From assembly GCF_002993335.1 (NCBI RefSeq), contig NZ_PVNS01000004.1:1-64000 (forward strand): a DNA stretch of 64,000 nucleotides, in the 5' to 3' direction. This document shows, in pieces, positions 1-8,996 of this stretch; the first letter of the stretch is position 1; each line of letters opens with the position of its first letter. This DNA comes from Alkalicoccus urumqiensis (GTDB lineage Bacteria; Bacillota; Bacilli; Bacillales; Salisediminibacteriaceae). Both the position numbers and the translations under genes were made by a program. The notes under the pieces are model-generated. The model saw only the letters and a list, made by a program, of their open reading frames with translations. It was not told where the DNA came from and did not search any database.

Positions 1-64
1 CGCTTTCCAAGTAGTAAACTAAGTATAGACGATCATCCGGGAAAAAGGGAGAAAAAAAGACAAA

Positions 65-102
65 GAAGACTAGAAACGTCCACAAGGACGTTTCTAGTCT
101 TC
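65..102. repeat. Perfect 17-bp inverted repeat (hairpin)
   Basis: The arms 65-81 and 86-102 are perfectly complementary around a 4-nt ACAA loop. No T-run follows at once and no gene inside the window ends just before it. It could terminate a plus-strand gene lying left of the window, or be part of a small repeat unit together with the T-rich box at 113-148. A similar pairing of hairpin and box occurs at 46269-46385. Confidence 0.6.
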
Positions 103-112
103 ATCAAGGACT

Positions 113-148
113 TTTTCAGTGGCCCCGAAATTTCCGGAGGCTTTTTTT
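113..148 (+). repeat. Shared TTTTCAGTGGCCCC box, copy 1, with terminator-like end
   Basis: The 18 bases at 113-130 are identical to 46353-46370. In both places the box forms a GC-rich, terminator-like hairpin followed by T residues (seven T here, 142-148). In both places a long perfect hairpin lies upstream. This suggests a small mobile or decayed repeat, or the conserved right end of a lost element. The identity is seen directly; the origin is inference. Confidence 0.5.
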
Positions 149-190
149 GTCTATTAATTGAGCGTCGTCCATCTAACTGCAGGCTGTTCT

Positions 191-226
191 CTGCCTGCAT
201 GTGCAGCCGTACGCTTTCCGGCGGGA
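191..226. repeat. Fragment of an intergenic repeat (matches 57687-57722)
   Basis: These 36 bases match 57687-57722 with four mismatches, and no indel is needed. Beyond the segment the two copies diverge. It lies just downstream of the aldehyde dehydrogenase stop codon. It is probably a truncated copy of the longer structured repeat found at 57660-57930. Confidence 0.55.
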
Positions 227-275
227 GTTCGCAGCTTCCAGAGACAAAGAATGTGTCACCGGAAAATTCTGAGCG

Positions 276-1649
276 TTACTCCCACATTTTCTTTAACGTC
301 TTTATCGTATTTTTCGTGGGATTGTACCGGATCGGCAGATCAAATTTCGTCGTCTGTTTCAAGATACTTTTCCGGTGGGTGAATGTATCGAAACTGTCTT
401 TGCCGTGGTAAGCCCCCATGCCGCTTTCGCCGACGCCGCCGAATGGAAGGTACGGTGTAGTAATATGCATAATCGTATCATTAATACAGCCACCCCCGAA
501 AGAAAGGTTCTGGAGGATAAACGTTTCCATTTCCTCCGACTCTGTAAATAGATACAGTGCAAGCGGATCGGGCCTCTCTCTGACTGTTTCGATGATCTCG
601 TGATCGTATTGATAAGATACAATCGGCAGGATCGGACCGAAAATTTCCTCCTGCATGACCTCATCTTCCAACGTTACATCCATCATAATCGTCGGTTCCA
701 CTTTGCGGAAGTCCCGGTCGAATCCGCCACCGTGAATTACTTTGTCCGGGTTGATATAGGACGCAAGCCTGTCCACGTGTGCTTCTGAAATAATTCTCGG
801 GTATGTCCGCTTCCCTCTTGCTTCCGGACCGAAGTATTTTTTTGTGTACTGCACGACCAGTTTCAGAAACTGACGCCGGCACGATTCATGAATAAGTACG
901 TAATCCGGAGCGACACACGTCTGACCAGCATTTAAAAACTTCCCCCATACAATACGCTTGGCAGCCATTTTTAAATTGGCATCTTCTGAGATCACTGCTG
1001 GATTTTTACCACCGAGCTCCAGCGTCACAGGCGTGAGCCTTTCTGCTGCTTTCATCATTACTTTCCTGCCGATCCGGCGGCTGCCGGTAAAAAAGATATA
1101 ATCGAATTTCTGTTCCAGCAGCGCTTCTGCCGCATCCGCCCCGCCTTCCACGACAACGACATACTCTTCTGGAAAGACGGCTGTAATGATCTCACGGATA
1201 ATCATACTCGTCTGCGGTGTCATCTCCGACGGCTTGATAACCGCTGTGTTTCCGGAGGCAATAGCTCCGATAAGTGGTGTCATCACAAGCTGGAAAGGGT
1301 AATTCCAAGGCCCGATTATCAGCACCGTCCCGAAAGGATCCTTATAAACAAAACTTTTGCTTCCAGTATGGGACATTGGTGCTTTCTGCTTCTGCGGGGA
1401 AGCCCAGTAATCCATGTTTTTCATCATGTCTTTAAGTTCACTGTAAAAGAAGCCTACTTCTGTCATGTATCCTTCAAATTCACCTTTATTCAAATCGTCA
1501 CGAACCGCAGCAAGAATGTCTTTTTCCCGCCGCTGTACCTCTTCTTTTAAATGATAAAGCTGCTTTTTTCGAAAACTAATGCTCCGGGTAGCACCGCTGA
1601 GAAAATAATCGCGCTGTCTCTGTACCAGTTCCTTCATCAATTCTTCCAT
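276..1649 (-). CDS. Aldehyde dehydrogenase, class 3 type (YwdH-like)
   Basis: A 457-residue NAD(P)-dependent aldehyde dehydrogenase, oxidising an aldehyde to its acid through a cysteine thiohemiacetal. Seen in the sequence: the GPWNYP segment (113-118), FTGS (187-190), the general-base glutamate in ELGGKNP (Glu211), the catalytic cysteine in GQTC (Cys245) and the EEIFGP motif near 350. The length and the absence of an N-terminal extension fit the short class 3 or fatty aldehyde group, which includes Bacillus YwdH. The C-terminus is hydrophilic, with no membrane anchor as in eukaryotic fatty aldehyde dehydrogenase. It starts 33 nt after the MATE gene on the same strand, so the two may be co-transcribed. 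The natural substrate cannot be read from sequence. Confidence 0.9.
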   Translation of the reverse strand: MEELMKELVQRQRDYFLSGATRSISFRKKQLYHLKEEVQRREKDILAAVRDDLNKGEFEGYMTEVGFFYSELKDMMKNMDYWASPQKQKAPMSHTGSKSFVYKDPFGTVLIIGPWNYPFQLVMTPLIGAIASGNTAVIKPSEMTPQTSMIIREIITAVFPEEYVVVVEGGADAAEALLEQKFDYIFFTGSRRIGRKVMMKAAERLTPVTLELGGKNPAVISEDANLKMAAKRIVWGKFLNAGQTCVAPDYVLIHESCRRQFLKLVVQYTKKYFGPEARGKRTYPRIISEAHVDRLASYINPDKVIHGGGFDRDFRKVEPTIMMDVTLEDEVMQEEIFGPILPIVSYQYDHEIIETVRERPDPLALYLFTESEEMETFILQNLSFGGGCINDTIMHITTPYLPFGGVGESGMGAYHGKDSFDTFTHRKSILKQTTKFDLPIRYNPTKNTIKTLKKMWE

Positions 1650-1682
1650 CCTGTCACTTCCTCTGCTTCAATACTCTTCTTC

Positions 1683-3071
1683 TTATCCTAGCATATTCTG
1701 CTCTTCTTCTCTCTTTTCAGGAGATAACTGCCATTCTCTTTTCTGCATCCAGCGGAGACGGACTGCAAGAAATGTGGCACAGACAGCCAGTGCCGTAATG
1801 AGACCGATCCAGTAGCCGAAAGGACCAAGTTCTGTCCATGTAGCAAGTGCCCATCCAAAAGGCAGACCAATAAGCCAGAATGAAATAAATGCCATAATGA
1901 ATGGAACATTGACATCTTTGTATCCACGCAGAATACCTTGAATCGGCGTATTTACAGCATCGGATAGCTGAAAAAAGATGGAATAGATTAAAAACGCCTG
2001 AATGAGCCCAGCTACGTCCGGATCCGAGGTGTACAAGTACGATACAGGCACACGCAGGGCGTAGATGATGACACACGCGGCAAGCCCCATACCGACAGAA
2101 AGAAGCAGCCCGATTTTTGCGTACGAAACGGCATCCTCATGCCGCCTTCCCCCAATTTCATAACCGACGGTGATCGTCAGCGCGAAAGCAAAGCTGAGCG
2201 GAACCATATATAAAAGACTCGCAAAGTTGATCGCTGCCTGGTGGGCCGCAATTACCTCTGTAGAAAATACGCTCAATAGAAGCGTCACCGCAGAAAAAAT
2301 GCTCGTTTCAAAAAAGATCGTCAGCCCAATCGGCAGGCCGAGCAGAAGTATTTCCTTCCACACTCCGACAGCCGGCTTCCGCCATGCATGATACAGCCGG
2401 TGGTAGGAAAAGGGACGGTTTTTGTGCGTAATATAGATGCAGAGAAACAGGATGAACCAATATGTAATACTCGTCGCATAGCCTGCACCGATTCCTCCAA
2501 GCTCCGGAAAACCTGCGCGGCCAAAGATCAGAACATAGTTAAAGAACGCATTCACCGGAAGCGCTGCAAGCGTAATAATCATCGTCACTCTCGTCTGCCC
2601 GAGTGAATCAATGAATCCCCTAATAACAGTATAAACAAATAATGGAATCATCCCTGCAGCCAGACCGATTAAGTAATGAAATGCGACAAACCGTACCTCC
2701 GGCTCCAGCTCCATGAGAGACAAAATAGGACTGACCAGGAACGCACCGGCACCGAAAACGACGATCGTTAAAAACACCGCCACATAAATGCCCTGCTGCA
2801 CATAAAAAGGAACCCCTTCTTTATCTTCAGCACCTAGTTTATGAGACAGAATCGGCGTCAATGCGAGGAGAACTCCTGTAATGCCTGTCAGTACCGGTAT
2901 CCAGAGAGACGAACCGATAGCGACACCGGCAAGATCTTCCGCCCCGGCTCTTCCTGACATGACCGTATCAATAAAATTCATCGCATACATACCGATCTGC
3001 GTAACGAGAATCGGCCACATAATAATGGAGAGCAGTTTTAATTTCTCTCTCCAGCTTTTCGTTGGGTACAT
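1683..3071 (-). CDS. MATE family efflux transporter (NorM-like)
   Basis: A 462-residue integral membrane protein with about twelve hydrophobic helices in two similar halves, as in multidrug and toxin extrusion exporters driven by sodium or proton entry. The N-terminal half carries the family pattern PILVTQIGMYAMNFIDTVMSG (residues 20-40 region), and the second half has AAHQAAINFASLLYM. The length (about 450-460) is typical. It is divergently transcribed from the TetR regulator at 3179, across a gap holding a TetR-like palindrome. It is therefore probably repressed by that regulator, and may be read through into the aldehyde dehydrogenase. The substrate is unknown. Confidence 0.9.
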   Translation of the reverse strand: MYPTKSWREKLKLLSIIMWPILVTQIGMYAMNFIDTVMSGRAGAEDLAGVAIGSSLWIPVLTGITGVLLALTPILSHKLGAEDKEGVPFYVQQGIYVAVFLTIVVFGAGAFLVSPILSLMELEPEVRFVAFHYLIGLAAGMIPLFVYTVIRGFIDSLGQTRVTMIITLAALPVNAFFNYVLIFGRAGFPELGGIGAGYATSITYWFILFLCIYITHKNRPFSYHRLYHAWRKPAVGVWKEILLLGLPIGLTIFFETSIFSAVTLLLSVFSTEVIAAHQAAINFASLLYMVPLSFAFALTITVGYEIGGRRHEDAVSYAKIGLLLSVGMGLAACVIIYALRVPVSYLYTSDPDVAGLIQAFLIYSIFFQLSDAVNTPIQGILRGYKDVNVPFIMAFISFWLIGLPFGWALATWTELGPFGYWIGLITALAVCATFLAVRLRWMQKREWQLSPEKREEEQNMLG

Positions 3072-3125
3072 CGTTGCTCTCCTTTCAGTCTTGCTGCGTT
3101 TACTGCTTCATGATACCATATAAAC

Positions 3126-3149
3126 AAAACGACCGGTCGGTCGGTTTCA
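3126..3149. promoter_or_regulatory. Candidate TetR operator between the MATE and tetR genes
   Basis: The 107-bp divergent gap contains the palindrome CGACCGGTCG (3130-3139) overlapping tandem GGTC units (3135-3145). GACCGGTC-rich palindromes are typical of TetR/AcrR-family operators of the kind placed between a regulator and its exporter. The site is seen in the sequence; the binding partner is inferred from position. Confidence 0.55.
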
Positions 3150-3178
3150 TTTTTTCTCCTAAAAAACGAGGTGCTTTC

Positions 3179-3757
3179 ATGAAAACGAAAGAAATACTGC
3201 TGCACGCTGCGATGGAGCAGTTTTCCGAACATGGGTATAACGGAGCCGGCCTTCAGGCCATTGCTGAACATGCAGGCATTCGAAAATCATCTATTTATCA
3301 CCACTTCTCCAGTAAAGAGGAATTATTTCTCGGTGTCGTTGAATCGGTATATGAAGCGTATGTCGAAAATCTGCGCTCCCTCGTTTCGCAGGGGCATGGG
3401 CCAAGAGAGATTCTGGAGCAGACAGCGCTGTATTTAAAAACGAGCTGGAACGGGCAGTTCTTTTTCCGTTTTATACAATTTCCACCGCCCGAAGCAGAGG
3501 AAAGCGTCCACCGGAAGTTCCTGCAGTTCGAAGCAGACTGCACGACGATCTTACAGCCGGTGCTGCAATCCTTTCTGGAAAGGTACGGCGTTTCCGCTGC
3601 ACAGCTCTCAGATGTTCTCGATGCGTATTATGTACTGCTGGATGGCTGGTGTGTGCAGGCACTGTACTATGGCGAGACGGACAAAAAGCAAAAACAGGAT
3701 GCGTCATGGAACATGTTTGAAGCCGGCATCAGAGGAGTTGGCGGCAGATGGAACTGA
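3179..3757 (+). CDS. TetR/AcrR family transcriptional regulator
   Basis: A 192-residue one-component repressor. The N-terminal helix-turn-helix (residues 5-50) has the family hallmarks: an alanine-rich first helix, a GYNGAGLQAIAEHAGI recognition region and IYHHFSSKEELF. The C-terminal ligand domain is not recognisable by family, so the inducer is unknown. The start chosen is ATG 3179, preceded by GAGGTG and matching the usual TetR start (a short basic stretch before helix 1). A longer reading frame upstream has no ribosome site and would cover the operator. The stop overlaps the next start by 10 bp, so it is coupled to the small export protein. Confidence 0.9.
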   Translation: MKTKEILLHAAMEQFSEHGYNGAGLQAIAEHAGIRKSSIYHHFSSKEELFLGVVESVYEAYVENLRSLVSQGHGPREILEQTALYLKTSWNGQFFFRFIQFPPPEAEESVHRKFLQFEADCTTILQPVLQSFLERYGVSAAQLSDVLDAYYVLLDGWCVQALYYGETDKKQKQDASWNMFEAGIRGVGGRWN

Positions 3758-4206
3758 TCTGGGAATATTTCGTCGTATTCGTTATGGCCGCCGTGCCCTG
3801 GCTGGAGATTTTAATTGTTATTCCTATTGCTGTAGGGATGGGTCTGGACCCTTGGCTGACAGCTGTCGTCTCCTTTGTCGGGAACTTCCTTCCCGTCGCC
3901 GGCATCATTTACCTGCTTCAATACATGGAGAAAACAACCTGGTATAAAAAAAGGCAGGAACGTAAAAAACAGAACGCCAAAAAAGACCGCGGTGCACGCG
4001 GTCGGAAAGTATTCCAGAAGTATGGCCTCCCGGGCCTTGCTTTACTCGGACCGGCCATCACCGGCATACACCTTGCAGCTGTAATCGCCCTGTCATTCCG
4101 TGCCGAAAAACACGCTACCTTCTGGTGGATGGCTGTAAGCCTCGGTATCTGGACGGTCGTTGTTACTATTGGAAGTGTCCTCGGTGTCGGATGGATTACA
4201 AGCTGA
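3748..4206 (+). CDS. Small export protein family (COG2426-like) membrane protein
   Basis: A 152-residue membrane protein with about four hydrophobic helices and a basic cytoplasmic loop near residues 66-88 (KKRQERKKQNAKKDRGARGR). The arrangement VPWLEILIVIPIAVGMGL followed by GPAITGIHLAAVIAL resembles the putative small multidrug export family COG2426. That name is historical, and transport has not been shown for most members. It overlaps the tetR stop by 10 bp and ends before a strong terminator, so the two genes form a unit divergent from the MATE exporter. Confidence 0.7.
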   Translation: MELIWEYFVVFVMAAVPWLEILIVIPIAVGMGLDPWLTAVVSFVGNFLPVAGIIYLLQYMEKTTWYKKRQERKKQNAKKDRGARGRKVFQKYGLPGLALLGPAITGIHLAAVIALSFRAEKHATFWWMAVSLGIWTVVVTIGSVLGVGWITS

Positions 4207-4220
4207 ATATACCAGCAGGG

Positions 4221-4259
4221 AAAAGAGCTCTCCGGCGCCGGAGAGCTCTTCTTTTTTTT
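4221..4259 (+). terminator. Rho-independent terminator after the tetR operon
   Basis: A perfect 28-bp palindrome (4223-4250) centred on GGCGCC is followed by CTTTTTTTT. It lies 14 bp after the stop of the small export gene. Confidence 0.9.
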
Positions 4260-4314
4260 CATATGAAACTGAACCTCAGATGAAAAGCAGCCTGTATGCT
4301 GCGCTTACTGACAG

Positions 4315-5598
4315 TTAACGCACCCGTTTCCACAGGCAGTCCGCCGCCTCACGGTAATACCTGACCGCTAAATCTTTATCCGCTTTTTCCTCCAGACAGT
4401 AATCCCCCATTTTCCCCAGATAAAACGCCTGGGAAACCCAGTCTTTCCTTTCTTTGAAGAACGGCAGAACCACAGATTCCATTTCCTGCAGAAACCGGCC
4501 ATGGGACTGTTCGTCATACATAAGCAGATAATAATGAAAACGACGTTCGTATTTTGTTTCAAATGGAGAAAGCGGACGGACAGCACGCAGTTTTCCAATC
4601 GTTTCAAACCCGTGGGCCACCCAGCTCAAAATGTCCTGTGTTGAAGAGATCGCTTCAAATTCCTGCAGAATAGCATGAATGGTCACAAGCCGTTCGCGCC
4701 CGCTCCGAAGACGGTAACTCTGTTGAAAACAATGCACTGCATCCATCGACCGGCCCTGCTCGGCATGCATTAACCCCCGCTCCTGCAGTACGTCTGCCTG
4801 CAGCCGGACATTTCTCGTCTGGCTGCTTACCGATTCCGCCTTATTCAGCTCGTCTTCTGTAAGGCTGTGTTTTCCGACCAGACGGTATGCTCGGGCAAGC
4901 AGAACACGTCCCCTGCCGCTCTGCCGCAGATCATACTGCTGGTCAAACGCCTTGACTGCCCGCTGCAGGTAATCCAGGCTTGCTGAATAATACCCTGTTT
5001 CCAGTCCACAGGCACCGGAGAGCATATACAAATCTGTCAGCTCGACACGTGGGATAATCAGCTCTTCTTTACAGCAGAATGCATGCAGAAGATGTTCCCT
5101 CGCTTCTTCATACTTCTCTTCATACATTGCCCCGACGGCTCTGCTTTTTGCGGCATAAAACTGCACTTCCTCTGACTCCCCGTCATAAAGCGGCTGCTGC
5201 AGGCGCTTTTTCAAATCATGAAAGCGCGTTTCTTCTTCTTTCCACGCCGCCTCTCGGAATTGAAAATACTGGAAAAGCTGCTTCAGCTCCTTCTCTTCTG
5301 TAAACTCCACCTGTTCTGCTGCCGACTGCTTCTCACGCTCTGCAGTTTTGTCATCTTCCTGAATAACCGCTTTATGCCAGTTCAGCAGTTTCGTCTTTAC
5401 TTCCGCAGGATCAATCTCGAGCATTTCCTGTCTGCTCAGATTTAATCTTTCCAGCAGCTGGTCAATGACATCATCTGCCGGTTCAATTTTGTTATTCTCA
5501 ATTTTACTGTAATAAGAAACCGAACAGATCCCTCTGCATACATCCTCCTGCTTTTTTCTCTGTTTCATCCTGTTATATTTCAGCAATTTTCCCAGCAT
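4315..5598 (-). CDS. XRE helix-turn-helix regulator with TPR repeats (Rgg/PlcR-like)
   Basis: A 427-residue regulator. Residues 1-60 form an XRE-type helix-turn-helix (QEDVCRGICSVSYYSKIENNKIEPADDVIDQLLERL), the arrangement found in PlcR, Rgg and related quorum regulators. The rest is alpha-helical with several TPR-like units (for example LDYLQRAVKAF, ADVLQERGLMHAEQG and AVHCFQQSYRLR) up to the C-terminus. In such families the TPR part binds a short secreted peptide. No small secreted peptide gene is recognisable beside it, so the peptide may be encoded elsewhere or the ligand may differ. The start is ATG 5598. The 450-bp AT-rich gap upstream is shared with mreBH. Confidence 0.8.
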   Translation of the reverse strand: MLGKLLKYNRMKQRKKQEDVCRGICSVSYYSKIENNKIEPADDVIDQLLERLNLSRQEMLEIDPAEVKTKLLNWHKAVIQEDDKTAEREKQSAAEQVEFTEEKELKQLFQYFQFREAAWKEEETRFHDLKKRLQQPLYDGESEEVQFYAAKSRAVGAMYEEKYEEAREHLLHAFCCKEELIIPRVELTDLYMLSGACGLETGYYSASLDYLQRAVKAFDQQYDLRQSGRGRVLLARAYRLVGKHSLTEDELNKAESVSSQTRNVRLQADVLQERGLMHAEQGRSMDAVHCFQQSYRLRSGRERLVTIHAILQEFEAISSTQDILSWVAHGFETIGKLRAVRPLSPFETKYERRFHYYLLMYDEQSHGRFLQEMESVVLPFFKERKDWVSQAFYLGKMGDYCLEEKADKDLAVRYYREAADCLWKRVR

Positions 5599-6048
5599 AC
5601 CATCGCCCCTGTCCTGCTCCGTCTTTCATCTGCCATCACAAATGCCAGCATTCTCTGCCAGTATCCGGATGATACTATCAATAAAGTAACTAGTTTTATC
5701 ATACTAATGAAAATGGCGTCATAAAAGGGACGTTTTATTTTCTAACAACTGTTATTAAGTCATTGGGCACAGGACGTATTTCTATTTATTTTATAAAAAC
5801 CCCATCATATCAACGTTTTGAAAATTATTCCACTTTATCGTTGATGTCTAATTTTGTCGTTTAATTTCTTTTCAAATTGTTATTACATTCGTATTACCCT
5901 ACATCTTTTTCCATTTCAGCAGCACATCCCACATTTTCGAAACCAATTTTACTTTTTTAGATTTTTTTATAAAAATGACGGTAGTAAATACGTTATCATC
6001 TATGAATAGTGGTAGAGAGGAAGATTCTAAGTATGGAGGGTTATCATT
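5599..6048. other. 450-bp AT-rich divergent intergenic region
   Basis: Strongly AT-rich DNA between the XRE/TPR regulator (minus) and mreBH (plus). It has no open frame with a ribosome site and no recognisable riboswitch. It should carry both promoters, but no -35/-10 pair stands out enough to call. A GGAGGG ribosome site at about 6034-6040 serves mreBH. Confidence 0.5.
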
Positions 6049-7053
6049 ATGTTCTCAGCAGCACAGGTAGGTATCGATTTAGGTACCGCAAACCTGCTCG
6101 TGTATACAAAAGAAAAAGGCATGGTATTAAACGAACCTTCTGTCGTAGCTCTTGATGTGCAGACACGTCAGGTGCTTGCGGTGGGAGAAGAAGCAAAGCA
6201 GATGGTCGGAAAAACTCCCGGCAACATCGTAGCTGTCCGTCCGTTGAAAGATGGCGTCATCGCAGACTATGACGTTACGACGGAACTGATTAAACATTTA
6301 ATGCAGAAAGCAGCAAAAAAACTCGGCACCTCTCTGCGAAAGCCCAACGTCGTCGTCTGCACCCCTTCAGGCGCTACGTCGGTGGAGCGCCGTGCGATTC
6401 AGGATGCTGTTCGTCAGAGCGGCGCCAAAGATGTGCAGTTAATTGAGGAGCCGGTAGCTGCGGCAATCGGAGCGGACCTGCCGGTGGAGGAGCCGGTAGC
6501 AAATGTGATCGTGGATATTGGCGGCGGCACAACGGAAGTAGCCATTATCTCTTTTGGAGGCATCGTGTCCAGCCACTCCCTCCGCGTCGGCGGTGACAGG
6601 CTTGATGAAGATATCATCCAGTATGTTCGTAAACAGTACCATCTGATGATCGGAGCGAGGACGGCCGAAAATATAAAGATGGAGATCGGCCACGCACTCG
6701 TGGAACACCCTGAGAAAAAAATGGAAATCCGTGGCCGTGATCTGGTTTCCGGCCTCCCGCAGACGATCGAAATCTCTTCGCTGGAAATTCAGGGAGCGAT
6801 CCGCGAAGCGCTGCTTGCAATTCTGGAAACCATCCGTACAACACTGGAAGACTGCCCTCCGGAACTGAGCGGAGACATTGTAGACCGGGGTGTTATCCTT
6901 ACCGGCGGGGGTGCACTTCTCTCCGGAATGGAAGACTGGCTCTCCACGGAAATTATTGTTCCCGTGCACCTAGCTCCGAATCCGCTTGAATCGGTGGCTG
7001 TTGGAACAGGCCGTTCCCTCAGCATGCTGAAACGGCTGCAGAAGGCGCAGTAA
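6049..7053 (+). CDS. mreBH: Rod-shape-determining protein MreBH (actin homologue)
   Basis: A 334-residue actin-like ATPase of the MreB/Mbl/MreBH group. These form membrane-bound filaments that guide lateral cell-wall synthesis. Seen: phosphate 1 loop [12 protein letters not shown] (8-19), connect 1 and phosphate 2 ([11 protein letters not shown], about 157-167), adenosine motif (TGGGALL, about 285) and the [16 protein letters not shown] segment. The full sequence follows Bacillus MreBH more closely than MreB or Mbl, for example [19 protein letters not shown]. It is monocistronic, away from the mreBCD locus as in Bacillus subtilis, with a terminator just downstream. In B. subtilis mreBH belongs to the SigI heat regulon; no SigI promoter was identified here. 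Confidence 0.9.
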   Translation: MFSAAQVGIDLGTANLLVYTKEKGMVLNEPSVVALDVQTRQVLAVGEEAKQMVGKTPGNIVAVRPLKDGVIADYDVTTELIKHLMQKAAKKLGTSLRKPNVVVCTPSGATSVERRAIQDAVRQSGAKDVQLIEEPVAAAIGADLPVEEPVANVIVDIGGGTTEVAIISFGGIVSSHSLRVGGDRLDEDIIQYVRKQYHLMIGARTAENIKMEIGHALVEHPEKKMEIRGRDLVSGLPQTIEISSLEIQGAIREALLAILETIRTTLEDCPPELSGDIVDRGVILTGGGALLSGMEDWLSTEIIVPVHLAPNPLESVAVGTGRSLSMLKRLQKAQ

Positions 7054-7096
7054 TTATTTTTTCTGCAGTTCGCTTTTTTACAACAGAACAAGACAC

Positions 7097-7130
7097 AAAA
7101 AAGAAGCGGTGCAATGCCCGCTTCTTTTTT
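7097..7130. terminator. Bidirectional terminator between mreBH and carbonic anhydrase
   Basis: Perfect 13-bp arms (7097-7109 and 7118-7130), each ending in an A6 or T6 tract, so it can work on both strands for the two converging genes. Confidence 0.9.
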
Positions 7131-7143
7131 GTAGTTTATATCA

Positions 7144-7677
7144 TCAGTCCTGAAGCCATTCCACTTCGCCGGTATCCAGGTGAAACAGCGCGCCGTGGAC
7201 CGGCACCCGGCGTGTGCTGTTTCGGTACACAGCGGATTCCAGAACGCGCTTTACCTGTGCCGCTGTATTTTCTCTTTCCAGATGTTTCCCATCATTTTCG
7301 CCATCCGGAACGGCCGAGCGGATATGTTTTACCCATGGTTCCAGCGCGTCCGGAAATGTATCTCCGCCGGCTGCTGCCTGGACTCCGCCGCACGTCGTAT
7401 GGCCGAGAATGATAATCTGGTTTACTTTCAATACTTCCAATGCGTAGTAAAGGCCTGCTGTAAAGCTCTCATCCGCCTCGACTGCCTGGTTCGCCACATT
7501 GCGGTGAACGAAAAGATCGCCCAGGTCTCTGTTTAAAATGAGGGCCGGGTCTGTTCTTGAATCGCAGCATGAAAGTACGTAGGCATCCGGAGCCTGACCG
7601 GCTGCCAGCTCTTCAAAGTACGATCCGCTGCGGCTTTCCCGGAATGAGCGGTTTCCTTCCTGATACATTTCTGCCAT
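7144..7677 (-). CDS. Beta-class carbonic anhydrase
   Basis: A 177-residue zinc enzyme that interconverts carbon dioxide and bicarbonate. The zinc ligands are visible: Cys37 and Asp39 with Arg41 in CCDSR, and His93 and Cys96 in GHTTCGG. The HRNVANQ segment that follows the first motif is also conserved. The protein is slightly shorter than the usual 190-220 residues but covers the whole fold. It converges on mreBH. Upstream on the same strand are the small membrane protein at 7749 and the lipid kinase, with spacings that could allow read-through. Confidence 0.9.
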   Translation of the reverse strand: MAEMYQEGNRSFRESRSGSYFEELAAGQAPDAYVLSCCDSRTDPALILNRDLGDLFVHRNVANQAVEADESFTAGLYYALEVLKVNQIIILGHTTCGGVQAAAGGDTFPDALEPWVKHIRSAVPDGENDGKHLERENTAAQVKRVLESAVYRNSTRRVPVHGALFHLDTGEVEWLQD

Positions 7678-7748
7678 AAAAATCGCCTCCCTGCATAAAT
7701 GTTACTATGTTAGTTTCGCATGGAAAGCCCGGCAAATCAAGGCGAAAG

Positions 7749-7886
7749 CTACCTTCCGCGGATCAGCCGCAGAACGATGACAACGAGTACAGCAATAAGA
7801 ATGAGATGGATCAGACCGCCTGCGATATCGATGGCGATCCCGACAATCCATATAAGTAGTAAAATAACAATAATAGTCCACAGCAT
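7749..7886 (-). CDS. 45-residue membrane protein, lmo0937 family
   Basis: A short gene reading MLWTIIVILLLIWIV at its start and ending in LIRGR, with two hydrophobic helices around an AGGLIHLILI core. The AGGLIHLL-type centre and the short basic end are the signature of the lmo0937 family of small Firmicute membrane proteins, whose function is unknown. An excellent ribosome site (GGGAGGTGAAAG) precedes ATG 7886. It lies between carbonic anhydrase and the lipid kinase on the same strand. Confidence 0.85.
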   Translation of the reverse strand: MLWTIIVILLLIWIVGIAIDIAGGLIHLILIAVLVVIVLRLIRGR

Positions 7887-7919
7887 GCCTTTCACCTCCC
7901 TTCCCAGCCTCCTGCTCTC

Positions 7920-8813
7920 TTATTCTGAAGCACCAGCTGTCAGAAACGGGATGGTCTGATGCATAAGCGACAGCTTGACCGGCGTATACCCTTCTATTTC
8001 ACCATCTGCGTCCATTTCCTTAGAAGGTGTGGTGACCAGGTTCACAGCGGAAGACCGGTAATGCCGGACGGATTCCGTATGCATAATCGACTGTTCTCCC
8101 GCCCGCTGCATCCAGTCACGGAAAAGCTGAAGTCCTGCTTCTTCCACAACCAGAATATCCAGAATACCGTCATCAATCGAGATCTGCGGTGATGGAAATT
8201 CCGCTGTTCCGAGAAAACGGCCGTTGCAGACAAGAATCATAACTGCTTCTCCGCGGATTGTTTCGCTGTCCATGGTCAGTTCATACGTAAACGGTTCCTG
8301 GCGCCGTATCGACTGCCAGGCGCTTAAAAAGTAGCTCAGTCGTCCTACGGCACCTTTCAGCTGTTCGTTAATGTTTTCTGAAGCATCTGCTATTAATCCG
8401 ACACCGACAAAATTTGTAAAAGCCTGATCGTTGTACAGGCCGATATCTTTCTTCTCTATCCGGCATTCAGATGCTGCCTGCGCAGCCTGAACCGGCTGCA
8501 GAGGGATTCCGAGCATTCTGGCAAAATCATTGCAGGTTCCTGCCGGGAGAATTCCCACGGTCGGAATTGAACGTCTCTGCCGGATTCCATCCATACACGT
8601 GTGAACGGTACCGTCTCCTCCAAGAATCCATACGGTATCCATTTCATTCTGTTCATCTGCAAGCCAGGCAATGGCGTCACCGGGCGTATCTTCCGAATGA
8701 AAATGAAGCGAATCGGTCAGAGGCTCCAGCGCCTCTTTTACCTGATTCATCATCCGTTCTGTACCGGCAGCACCTGCCTGTTGATTATGGATCACCACAC
8801 CTTTTCCAAACAC
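7920..8813 (-). CDS. Diacylglycerol/lipid kinase family protein (YegS/DagK-like)
   Basis: A 297-residue protein of the diacylglycerol kinase catalytic family, which phosphorylates lipid hydroxyls with ATP. Seen: GGDGTVHTCMDGI (the nucleotide-binding GGDGT motif) near residue 65, LPAGTCNDFAR and, in the C-terminal beta domain, DDGILDILVV and DADGE. The start chosen is GTG 8813 (VFGKGVVIHN), preceded by GGGGG at suitable distance and beginning at the conserved first strand. An ATG 51 nt further up would add a basic tail that does not look like the family. Which lipid it uses is open; candidates are diacylglycerol, undecaprenol and sphingosine-like lipids. Confidence 0.85.
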   Translation of the reverse strand: MFGKGVVIHNQQAGAAGTERMMNQVKEALEPLTDSLHFHSEDTPGDAIAWLADEQNEMDTVWILGGDGTVHTCMDGIRQRRSIPTVGILPAGTCNDFARMLGIPLQPVQAAQAASECRIEKKDIGLYNDQAFTNFVGVGLIADASENINEQLKGAVGRLSYFLSAWQSIRRQEPFTYELTMDSETIRGEAVMILVCNGRFLGTAEFPSPQISIDDGILDILVVEEAGLQLFRDWMQRAGEQSIMHTESVRHYRSSAVNLVTTPSKEMDADGEIEGYTPVKLSLMHQTIPFLTAGASE

Positions 8814-8996
8814 ACTATTTCCCCCACTTCCCTGAATCCTTCTTTTTCCTTCTATTCCACACAACTACTGGCTTCAATCATGTTCTTTGATTTCCGAAAA
8901 TCGTTTCCCTCCACTATTTCGTGGTACGATTATGCCTGCAGGCACACGTGTGCCGTTTCTGCGATATAATTATTCCACTTGAATGGAGGCCTGTCC

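Noticed and set aside
113-148. Insertion sequence end
   Set aside because: The 18-bp box shared with 46353-46370 could be an element end, but no inverted partner, target duplication or transposase fragment is visible, so it is listed only as a repeat.
5599-6048. SigI promoter before mreBH
   Set aside because: Expected from Bacillus subtilis, but no convincing SigI -35/-10 pair was found by eye.
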